A program made the position numbers and the translations under genes. From positions 39,832-103,831 of the forward strand of contig CALSCP010001488.1 of the NCBI GenBank assembly GCA_943704425.1: a stretch of 64,000 nt of DNA, written 5' to 3'. This DNA is from Ministeria vibrans ATCC 50519 (taxonomy: Eukaryota; Opisthokonta; Filasterea). Shown piece after piece: positions 34,773-46,926 of the stretch (the stretch's first letter is position 1; every line of letters begins with the position of its first letter). The notes under the pieces are model-generated. The model was given only the letters and a program-made list of their open reading frames with translations. It did not search any database and had not been told where the DNA came from.

Positions 34773-36018
34773 ATTTGCAGTGTGCGCATTTGTGGCGTGT
34801 GTGCAATTACAGTGCTTTCAGTTGCAGTGTGTGCAGTTGCAGTGTGCGCATTTGTGGCGTGCGCATTTGCGCATTTGTAGTGTGTATGTGTGTTTGTGGT
34901 GCGTGTGACACATGCGAGGTAGCTGCATGTGCATTACCATAACGTTGGTAAGCATGTCGTCCATGGAGATGGTCTCCTCGAGGCGAGCAAGGCCGGCGTT
35001 GTCGGACCATGCGAGGAACTTCTCGATGATCCATGCGGCGAGCCCGGCAGGCGAGTCGGAGAGACCTGCAGCCAGCGTGTGGGGCTTGGTCGCCTGTTCG
35101 TGCATATAACCCGTCTGTTTGATGATTTCAAGGAACCAGCTGGACAGAGGCCAGACTTTGGCGCGCTCAGCGGGCGCGGCCAGCGCAAGCTGAAAGGGAG
35201 CCTTGAGCATGTGGGGGTGGGCTGGGAACATGTTGAGGTGGAGTCCGGCGATGCGCAAGGGCGCCAGCTGTGCCATAGCCTGGGCAATCATAGCTCCCCA
35301 GTCGCCGCCTTGCACTACATAGGGAAGGGTGTCGCCGTGAATGCGCGACATAAGCTTGAGCATCACAACGGCCGCCTCGAGCACACTGAAGCCCGCTTTG
35401 CGTGGCGCCGACGAAAACCCGTAGCCGGGCAGAGACGGCGCAATGACGGTGTAACCCTTTTCAATCATGCGTGGGAGAACGTTGTAGAACTCCAGAACGG
35501 AGCCGGGCCATCCGTGCAGGAAGAGAACGGTCGGCTTGGACGGGACGCCCTTGGCGTGAATGAAGTGCACCGAAATGCCATCGATCGTCGTGGTGAACTG
35601 GGGCAAGCTATTGAGCCGGCTCTCGTGCGTACGCCAGTGGTATTTGGAGCGCCAGTACTCGACAACGGTGGCGAGGTAGGCCGGGTCAAGACCGTACTCA
35701 GAGTCGAAGCCAGCGCCGTCGAATTCCATCGACTCGGGCGCACGGTACCGATCCAAACGCTCCTTCAGATCTTCCAACACGCTGTCTGACACAGATACCT
35801 TGAAAGGGAGGACTGAAGGCAACGGGACGGTTAATTCTTTTGCTCGAATGTGCAGTTTATGTGATACGAGAAGTGTCGGACGAAGATTTTGTGCTTCCAC
35901 TCCAATTGCGCGGCTCTTCCCACTTCACATCATCGTTCAAGGGGCTCATAGGCTTGTTTGAAATATACAAGTATATCGCAAGTCCGACGACACCTGCCGT
36001 TGCGATTTGTCGCAACAT
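34350..36018 (-). CDS. Microsomal-type epoxide hydrolase (EHN plus alpha/beta hydrolase)
   Basis: Exons 35868-36018, 34938-35812 and 34350-34655 (phases 1, 0) give 443 residues, near the 450 of EPHX1-type enzymes. The N-terminus (VVGLAIYLYISN) is a membrane anchor. An epoxide hydrolase N-terminal region follows (LPFKVSVSDSVLEDLKERL), then the hydrolase core: oxyanion motif HGWPGS, nucleophile motif GGDWGA (Asp in the centre) and histidine motif RGGHFAALEQP. These enzymes open epoxides to diols by a covalent ester at the Asp and act on xenobiotics or lipid epoxides in the ER. Intron 2 is a GT tract plus a TGCAGTGTGCGCATTTGTGGCG-type imperfect repeat (34775-34870). It sits tail-to-tail with the gene at 33205-34343. 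Confidence 0.9.
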
Positions 36019-36143
36019 GACGAAAAAAACTCAGAAACATCAAACATGCAATAATTTGCAACACTTGGGATAATAGAGTCTCAAATCTGAAATATATTTA
36101 ATCTAAATTCTAAACACAAAAATTCTGAAGCTGTTGACCCAAA

Positions 36144-38728
<2,585 letters not shown>

Positions 38729-39649
38729 CTGATTTGACCAATCTGTGTAGGTTCGCCTCGCGCGCTCTCGTGGTGGCACCCCCTTCCTTGCCAGTGTACC
38801 CCACTCAAACCTCCTGTTGCGCTTCTCTTTCTTCACATGTTTGGCTTGCTTTGCATTGTATTCCACTTTCATTTACCACTATTGCACCCTCTTTTGGGTG
38901 GCTGGAGAAAGGCAAAGAGAAACAGAGGCATTTCTTAGTGTCTTTTGTCTGTCTTGCTCTTGCTCTGTCACGTTGAAGTGCTCTCTCTCTGCAATCCGTT
39001 TGTTTTGTGAGTGAATTGTCCCATTCATACTGCGGTGCGTCTCGTTTCCTTTTTGGTATTCTTCTGCACACACATACGCCACACACATGCGCGCGCGCGT
39101 ACATGTGAATTGCTGAATCACTCTCGTGGTTCGGTGGTTCATTTCGCACGGTGTACTTCTTTCGAAAAGTCTTGCTTTTTTGCCTTCCTTTCTCTGGGGT
39201 ACATTTCATTAGTAATAATTATACATATTATTATTGTTATTTTGAATTGCGATTCTTCAGAGTTTGCCAGTTTTTTCAGACACATCATTTTGAGGGTCAA
39301 TGTCATTTCCCTGTCATTTCGCTTTCAAAGACGAAGACACTCGCGCCGGCAGCTCGTCTCCATCACGGTGTTGAACGGCAATGGGGGGGCGAACCGGCTG
39401 CCACGATGCGTCATGTACATATGGTCCAATTGGAGCCAACGCGCAAGAGCAGCTCTGCTGCAACTTTCACTACCAAGCACAGTTTTTTGATTTTGCTGCA
39501 CCTCTGTCAAAACAAGATATTGCCAGCCGGCAACTGTCGCGTGACGGAAGCCATTAAAATTTAAATCGATTTATTAGACTTAAGAGTAATGAGTATAGAC
39601 TAAATGGCTTCAAGAAATGAAAATTAAAAGTGGCACTGACTAGAGATTA
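38729..39649. other. Unassigned region between UGPase and LRR gene
   Basis: About 0.9 kb. Open frames over 100 codons exist on both strands (plus 39011-39490 and 39151-39564; minus 38805-39209), but all have low-complexity or cysteine-rich composition and match no family. On minus, an ATG at about 39554 starts MASVTRQLPAGN, which could be a small first exon. No confident gene. Confidence 0.35.
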
Positions 39650-42184
39650 ATGTTCAATTACGAGGAGTATTCATTAATTTTATTATTGATCATGCTCGTT
39701 TTGCTGCTGATGCTCGCCGTCGCCAACGGCCAGGTTTCACAACCCGTATGTCTCATATGTGCCTGCGAGCCAGATCCGCTGGGAGATGGAGGGGGCACGG
39801 CTGCCCGCTGTTCGGGCATTGGGATCCAGAGTGTGACGGCGATCCGACTGACGAGCGACATTACGCTGCTCGATCTCTCGTCCAATCCCATCAGCCAGTT
39901 GCCCGCAAACGCCTTTGCGCTTGCCCCCAATCTTACTACATTAGACCTGACATCGTCCTCCGTCAGCACAGTTGACGACAGCGCCTTTGCCGGGCTCTCT
40001 CGACTGCACACGCTCGTGATGTCGCAGATGAGCCAACTTGAGACACTTTCTGCCGCGTCTCTTGCGCCCCTCGTGAATCTGGAGGTGTTGTCGCTTGCCG
40101 AGTCATTCATGCTGCTGATACAGCCGGACCTGCTCGCCGGCAACCCGAAGTTGCGTGTTTTCGAGGGCAACGCACTCCAGAGCGCGTACTATCCGCCAGG
40201 CCTCTTCGCCGGCACTCCCCTGCTCGAGAGCGTTGTGCTTGGCGGCGCCATTGCAGCAAGCAACGAAACTACCTTGGACGGCGTCTTTAGCGGCTTAGCA
40301 CACCTTCGCGAGATCGTGTGGTACTATCCGCTCGTCGTGAACCTCTCTCGCTCTGCGTTTGAAGGACTTGCCTCCCTCGAAACACTCGCGTTTGACGGTC
40401 TCTATGTCAAAAACACCGCTCACCTCGACGCCTTTGCTCCGCTCAACGCCACACTCAAGCACCTGACCCTCAATTCGTCCTTCATTAACGGGTTCAATGG
40501 GTTTGACATGCGAATTCTCGAGCCACTCCCACATCTGCAAAGTAATGTTATTCTTATTATTTTGATTGCCTTGCATTTACAAAACTTGTCAAATTGATAC
40601 GTCTTATTATTATTATTATAATAATTAATAATTATTATTATTATAATATTATTTTTTGTGTGTTATTATTGTTGTTGTTATTATTATTATTATTAATTTT
40701 ATTTTCTGTAGCGCTGAGTCTTCAAGTGCAACGACTGCAACCAGCCACACAAGAACACCGACTGTGTCAAGGCAACACACTCCTCACACACCTTGCTTTG
40801 TCCTATGGCGCTACCTCCACCCTACTTGACTTTGCCAGCATCTTCCCGCCCAGTCTTCCTTTCCTCTCCTTCCTCTCCATCTCCGACTCCCCCATCGTCC
40901 CACCCCTCAACGTCTCCTTTGCCCCCGCTCTGCGCACCCTCCTACTCACCTCCCTCAACAGCCCCTTTACCCTGCAAAACAACACCTTTCCCACCCCCTT
41001 CTCATCTCTTACCACCCTCTCCTTTAACAACCTCCTTCAGGTCACAATTGCCCCCAACACCTCCTTCACGACCCTCCCCGCCCTCACCATCCTATCTATC
41101 ACAGAGTCCAACCTTCCCTCCCCCCTCCCCCCTTTCCTTCTTCCCCACCAGCCCAACCTCACCACAATCGACCTCTCCGACAATGTCATTTCCTCCCTTC
41201 CTTCCACCCTTCTCCTTCACACCCCCCAGTTACGCTCTTTTATCTTCCAACACAACTCCCTCAAATCAATCCCTTCCACTCTCTTTGCTCACACTCCCCT
41301 TCTCTCCACAATCGATCTTCAACAAGCCGGCGAGATATCCATCCCCCCAAGTACACACAATCAATCACTAATACCACTTTATTCTCTCATAATAATTATC
41401 ATCTCCCCCCCCCCACCCCCCACCCCCCCATTATAGCACTCTTTGCGGGTCTGACTCACCTGACAACACTGACCCTCAGCGCACTCTCAACACGTCCACT
41501 ACCACCGGGTCTCTTCAACGACACAACCGCCCTCTCTTCACTCTCTCTCACAGACTCTGGTGCCTCTCAGGAGTCCTTTCTCCTCTCTCGTCCCTTCCAC
41601 GCTCTGCGCAATCTCACCCGTCTGTCGTTTGCGCGTTCCTTCCTTATCTCTCTGTCGGACCCTCTTCTTTTCCGTTCCCAATCCAATTTGGAGGTTTTGG
41701 ATTTGTCCTTTTGTTCCATTCGTTTCATCTCTTCTGGTCTTTTTACTTCCCTCACAAGTAAGACCAAAAACAACGCGAACAAGTACAATAATTATTATTA
41801 TATTTCTCAATAATTAATTTTCATTCATTATATTTTAGGTCTAAAATTTTTGAAACTGAATGGAAATCTTTTGTCTCAAGTGCTCGAAAACGATTTCCTA
41901 TACCTTAACTCGCTCGTGGAGCTCGATTTGGAAGGTAATCACTGCCCATAAGACACTTTTGTTTCTGATAGCAATCTCTTCTTTTCGTAGGCAATGCGAT
42001 TGAAACCATTGCTCCAAACTCATTTGCTTCGCTCTCGTCTCTCGAAACGCTTAATCTCGATACCAATTCACTTACGACTCTTTCGACCATTTTTGGCTTT
42101 GCTTCCACCAGTCTCTCTCGTTTGGTCGAATTCTCGGCTCAATTCAATATGATTTCCCAAATTGATCAATTTACATTTTCTTCG
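39650..42184 (+). CDS. Secreted or membrane leucine-rich-repeat protein, 3' end unresolved
   Basis: Exons 39650-40541, 40712-41350, 41437-41757, 41839-41934 and 41991-42184 join in phase 1 four times and give 714 residues. The N-terminus has a signal peptide (LILLLIMLVLLLMLAVANG) and a cysteine-containing cap (VCLICACEPDPLG...ARCSG). At least 15 LRR units of the LxxLxLxxN type follow (for example ITLLDLSSNPISQLPANAF and LTTIDLSDNVISSLPSTLL). This is the architecture of extracellular recognition or adhesion proteins. Exons 2-3 are strikingly C/T-rich with CCC, CTC and TCC codons, unlike exon 1. After 42184 the sequence enters a 160-bp ATT microsatellite. The final exon could begin at 42405 (ending at TGA within 11 codons) or 42443; neither is certain, and no membrane span is seen. 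Confidence 0.75.
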
Positions 42185-42207
42185 GTACGAAAATTACCCA
42201 AAGTTTA

Positions 42208-42367
<160 letters not shown>

Positions 42368-42640
42368 TTTATTACGTCTTATTATGACTAAAGACGGCAG
42401 AGCATCTCTGGGGCTTTGTTGTCGTTTAATTGATGTTATTCAGAGAAAAAGTACATTTTATTTATTTTTTTCCCCTTTCAATCAATGTACTTGAGCGAGC
42501 GTGATTGAGTCGACTCAGGCGCTTCTGCAATGCCCAATGAGACACTACTCAGTCCCACTTGAGCTGAGTCATTGAAGGCATATCTAAAAGTGTGAGTGAA
42601 TGTGTGAGTTCGCGTGTGAATCAGTCAGTGAGTGAATGAA

Positions 42641-44252
42641 TTAAATTGTGAGTGAGTAAACTTCGTTGCCAGGGTCAGTGTGTGTGTCGGTGTGTAAGTC
42701 AGTGTGTGAGCCAGTGTGTGAGCCAGTGTGTGAGCCAGTGTGTGAGACAGTGTGTGTGTCAGTGTGTGAGTCAGTGTGTGAGTCAGTGTGTGAGTCAGTG
42801 TGTGTGCGAGTAAGTGTGTCGGTGTGTCGGTGTGTCGTGTTTTGGGTATGATCATACGCAAAGCAGTAGTGTGACATGACCAAATGCCATTCTTCCCATT
42901 CGTCAAACATTTCCAGTCGATTCACCCTACATCAAAAACGAATAAAAATTCATCAGTGACACTGAGTGCGCCACAAAAGTCAAATAAATAAACAACAATG
43001 AGTTCAGGACTGAACACAATAATAAGTATAAGTAAGTCAGTGAGTGATACCGGTCAATTTCCTTCTTAGGAAACGCATTGTCAAACACCGAGTCCATTGT
43101 AAGTGCACAGACTGAGCCATAGAGTGCATTATGGAACCGACTGCGTTGTGTGCTCAGCGAATGACACGAAGATAGTGAGAGTAATGGACATCCACGACTC
43201 TATAAAAAAAATCAATGCGCTTTTCAGTTCAATATTTTTCTGTTGGTTACGATTGACCTGTAAGTTTTGTAACATTGTTGAACCAAAGGAATCTAGTAGA
43301 TTGGTTGGTTCGTAGTTGAGAAAAATGTTTTGTGGAAATTGTGCGGTCCATTTCAAAAGTGACTCGACAGTCTGAAAGGTAGTATACCAATTATTAGAAA
43401 AGAGAACAAATACAAAAAATCAATTGATTGTGACGCGTACTGATTGTGAGAGATACGATAAGACACATTCAGCAAGAAAAAAAGTTGGAATTCTGCACAT
43501 AAAAAGTGAGTCTCTTTCTCCTTTTTTGCTTTCCTTTTACGATTTGTTGAGTCCTCTTTTGACAAGGGTTTCCTCGAGTTGTTCGAGATTGCGCAGATCA
43601 GCTGCTTCTAAGTAGTACTCGTCCGATTCCACTCGGCATCCGTCTAAAAATATAACAGTCAGTACAACAGAGAGACAACTTTATACATCTGACCTGTTTT
43701 GAAGTTTTTCAGCGGTTCTTTGAGTTGTGCGTTCTTTGCGATGATCGCACACTTCTTTGCGGTCACTTCCATAAAGTCCACTTCATAGTAGGTCAGACCC
43801 GCAATAGACTCCTTCTCCGCCTGACAACAAGAATAAAAGATGAGTTCACCGATCGAATAACAATTTATTCGGACCTTTAAACGCCAAAAGAGAGTGTCAA
43901 AACCAGCGCCCAGACTCACAATCTGCTTCTTCGGGCAGGGAAGGGCAAGGAACATATCGACCATGCGGCGCACGGCCTGCACGCGGGTGTAGTATCCTGC
44001 GCGCAAGAGCGGGTTTGAGAGCGACTCCCCAAACACAACACAACGCACCCTTGTTCATCAACGGCGGCACGCGCACCGGCTTCTTGACAAAATATGGCAG
44101 GTAGGGGTCCTTCCAGTACCCTGCGGCGACGGCAGAGCTGCATAGACCACAGAGAGAGCGAGTCAGGACCGTTTGAAGGACAGCGCACTCTTCACGCACT
44201 GTTTGGCAAGACTCGCATCGTCGTTGGTCGACTGCACTTCCCTGTCGCTCAT
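42641..44252 (-). CDS. LCMT1: Leucine carboxyl methyltransferase 1
   Basis: Nine exons: 44200-44252, 44049-44137, 43875-43996, 43694-43820, 43541-43643, 43441-43492, 43258-43371, 43051-43199, 42641-42926; 364 residues. LCMT1 landmarks appear in order: GYWKDPYLPYFV, the SAM motif QIVSLGAGFDTLFWRL, YYEVDF, LEAADLRNLEQLEETL, TFFLAECVLSYLS and NYEP. The C-terminal core ends in WHLVMSHYCFAY. LCMT1 methylates the C-terminal leucine of PP2A catalytic subunits, which promotes B-subunit assembly. The last exon runs on past the normal end into a GTGTGAGTCAGT minisatellite read as (HTDS/HTGS)n for about 55 residues before TAA. Either the protein truly has this His/Thr/Ser tail, or an unseen splice or stop ends it earlier. 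Confidence 0.88.
42667..42838 (-). repeat. Minisatellite of 12-bp GTGTGAGTCAGT-type units, inside LCMT1 coding frame
   Basis: About 14 imperfect 12-bp units (variants GAGCCAGT, GAGTCAGT, GTGTCAGT). Because the unit is a multiple of three, the minus-strand reading frame stays open and encodes HTDS/HTGS repeats. Confidence 0.85.
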
Positions 44253-44496
44253 CAGGAACACCGACTCCCTCGTTACAACGTGCTACAAACTAGAGCAATA
44301 AGAAATGTAAAAAGAATAATCAATATTTTAATCATTGTGAGTTTCAGTGTTTCAGACGCTCAGACAGTTTGTTTTGTTCTTGTCGTAAAATCAAAACACT
44401 CAGTCTGATACTCTTGCCTAAAACGGTCACTGCCACGCATTTTCGCCTCTCCGTGTTCCCAGACCCAGCTCGCGCAAGGCCCTTGTCGAGAACCCA

Positions 44497-45373
44497 ATGG
44501 CATCGTTCGTAATAGCGACGCTCTTCGCTGCGCTCCTCTCCCTCGCCTCCTGCGCCGCTGCGCAAGTCAACCCAACACCCCAGCCGACAGAAGTGCCCTG
44601 GACCAACATCATCACCGACGGGAGAAGACCCTTGGCTGCGCCTGACTTGGGTACGACGCGCACGGCTGTTGCTCACTCTGCTCGTCGTTTCTGCTCCTTG
44701 CTGCCCCTCACGCGGGCCTGCAGCACTCCCGCGGGTCTTTGAATCGATCACCAGCACTGCATATGCACTCTCGCTGCCTCAGAGCGCGGCACAGGGACGG
44801 CACAGTGCGCCACAACCACAACCCTTCCTTTCGTGCACACTCACACACTCACGCACGCTCTATCGCGCTGTCTGCGTCCCCTCCCCTCCCCGCCCCCGCG
44901 GGCTCTGACCCTCTCCGTGTGCGCTTCTGTTCTCTGAGTCTGCCTTGATGACTTCGTTTTGACGAGACGAGTGACTATCCGATGAAAAACACTCTTACGC
45001 GTTTTCATCGTCACACTCGTCCAACACGCACCGCTGTCCCCTCTGCCTGCTCCCCGTGGGTCCACCATTCTATATTGGTTGTGTGACGCACGTCAAATTG
45101 CAGCGGAACTGTGACTGCGCTCAAATGTTATGTGACATGAGTTGTATGACATCCAAACACTAACACTCTTTTTTTTTCTCCCTCAATCGATATGTAGCAC
45201 TCACACTTGCAGTGACCATTTCGGTATGTTCGCTGTGGCTTGCGGGCTGTCTGCTCGTGTACCGTCCCAAAACGATGTTCCGTTGCAACTGGTGTCCGCA
45301 CGTCCGAAGAGAAATGTCTCAGACCATCACGGCCGGCTATGCCTCACTCCCTGACCAGGACCGCTTTGTCTGA
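44497..45373 (+). CDS. Small type I membrane protein, 109 residues, no known family
   Basis: Exons 44497-44650 and 45198-45373 (phase 1) give 109 residues. The N-terminus is a signal peptide (MASFVIATLFAALLSLASCAAA), followed by a short P/T-rich ectodomain (NPTPQPTEVPWTNIITDG). A membrane span comes next (LTLAVTISVCSLWLAGCLLVY), then a cytosolic tail with CNWCPHVRREM, potentially palmitoylated or metal-binding, ending DQDRFV. The order of signal, ectodomain, helix and basic stop-transfer (RPKTMFR) is coherent across the splice, which supports the model. The 547-bp intron is long for this locus and might hide another exon. The stop is followed at once by the TC/CACTTTGTTTC repeat element. Confidence 0.6.
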
Positions 45374-45403
45374 TCTCTCTCTCTCTCTATCACTTTGTTT
45401 CTT

Positions 45404-45487
<84 letters not shown>

Positions 45488-45600
45488 TTGTTTCCCTCTA
45501 TCACTTTGTCTCTCTCTCTCTCCATCACTTTGTTTCTTTCACTCTCCTCACTCTCTCTCTCTTTCTCTTTCTCTTTTTCTTTCTCTTTTCTTCTTTCATT
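45374..45600 (+). repeat. Dispersed TATCACTTTGTTTC / (TC)n element, copy 2
   Basis: TC tract with TATCACTTTGTTTC motifs at about 45388, 45483, 45499 and 45524. The part 45475-45565 is nearly identical to the reverse complement of 10541-10630, differing by about two substitutions and one TC unit. It lies between the stop codons of two convergent genes. Confidence 0.85.
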
Positions 45601-45685
45601 ATTCCTATTGTACTCTTTTTCCCTTCAAAAACAAAGACACAACGTGAAACAGTCAACTATTTATGTTCTTTGGTAAAACAATTTT

Positions 45686-46655
45686 TCACCAGAGCCCCGA
45701 CGAAGCGCCGCCCGGAGGCTGGCGGACGCGTGTGCCGGTGCGCAATTCCCTCTTGGCGTTTGCAACGCGATCAGCTTCCGCCTTAACTTGAGCGGTGATG
45801 GCAATCGGTTGCATGTCGGTCATCTCTCCCGTAATCAGATTGCCGTGACCCGCACGCTCGCGGTGCGACGCAGCTGAACCCACTCGTTGCGACGTCGACG
45901 CGGCCGTGCTCTCGCTCGACAGAATGTTCCCGTGTCCCGAACGATTGCGCTCGGAGAATTCCTGTGCGCGCGACACCGGACGTGCCTCAGCCACAGGTGC
46001 GGGTGCATGCGCCGCACTCGTCGTCGCTGTCTGTTGGCCAAAGATATCGCCACATCCTCGCTGTTGCTGCCGTGCTCTCTCCGACGCAGTCACCGTCACA
46101 GCAGCAGGCTACATTGAAAATACAGCGCAGTGTCGTTGAAGTGTCAATTCGGGAGTCATTTCAAATAACAATAGTAATAATTATTCAAAAAAAAAAATAC
46201 GAACAAAGACACACTGTCGACGAAGGAGCCACTGGATGGCAACGTAACGCCACAAACACATCAAACATAACACACTCGCAATGCTCGGGTGGTCTCGCGA
46301 GCACATTGAGTTTGGCGGTTTTGACATTGAGTGCAACACACAAAAACGGTTTTTTTGCTCTTCTTTTTTTTGAAATCTGAACTTACTTTGTCACTGTCCT
46401 GTGCAAAGGGCGCATGGGACTGTGCGTGGTGGAAGTATTTCTTTCCAGTAGTGCCTGGCTGTGTCTCCTGCGCAGTCACCGAAGACTCACTGTATAACCA
46501 AACACACATTCAAATGTTTGCCACTTCTCTTTTTTTTTTTGCTCACTTCTTACTGTGTCTGTGAGTTGTCGGGAGTGCGTCGCGCGGGCTGGGCCGTTTC
46601 CGAAGCAGACGACGATCCAAAAATGTTGGACTAAACAGCGAGAGGCAGCGAGTGA

Positions 46656-46699
<44 letters not shown>

Positions 46700-46791
46700 A
46701 CTTGTACACTTCCACCGCCGGGCGGCGCTAGCACACGGCTGCTGGGCTTGGCGCTGTGCATCCCAGAGTACATTTCAGTTGAGTTGGCCAT
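45686..46791 (-). CDS. JPT/HN1 (Jupiter microtubule-associated) family protein
   Basis: Exons 46708-46791, 46554-46630, 46387-46489 and 45686-46108 (phases 0, 2, 0) give 228 residues. The N-terminal SSRVLAPPGGGS followed by SNIFG matches the conserved RVLxPPGG and SNIFG elements of JPT1/JPT2 and Drosophila Jupiter. Related short blocks recur (GCGDIFGQQ, SGHGNILSSES, AGHGNLITGE), so the protein seems to contain several degenerate copies of a linear motif separated by disordered A/T/S-rich linkers. Jupiter binds microtubules and JPT2 also binds NAADP; whether either function applies here is unknown. The protein is predicted to be disordered and cytosolic. The first intron is a GA microsatellite. 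Confidence 0.7.
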
Positions 46792-46926
46792 ATTGCAAAA
46801 TGAATCAAAATTATTAGTGTGTGATCAAATGTGATTTGTGAAATGAGTCGCGTAAGTAAACTCCTTCTAATTTATTTAAAATGTTAGCTTTATACATTAC
46901 ATTCAGATGACAAACGACTCGCTATT

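Noticed and set aside
34680..34942. Cysteine/valine-rich plus-strand frames over the epoxide hydrolase intron
   Set aside because: They are translations of the GT tract and its GTGTGCGCATTTG-type imperfect repeat in the intron of the minus-strand gene.
42667..42838. CRISPR-like array (regular short repeats)
   Set aside because: Units are contiguous without spacers, and the setting is an intron-rich eukaryotic gene; it is a minisatellite. The 48900-49080 repeats are rejected for the same reason.
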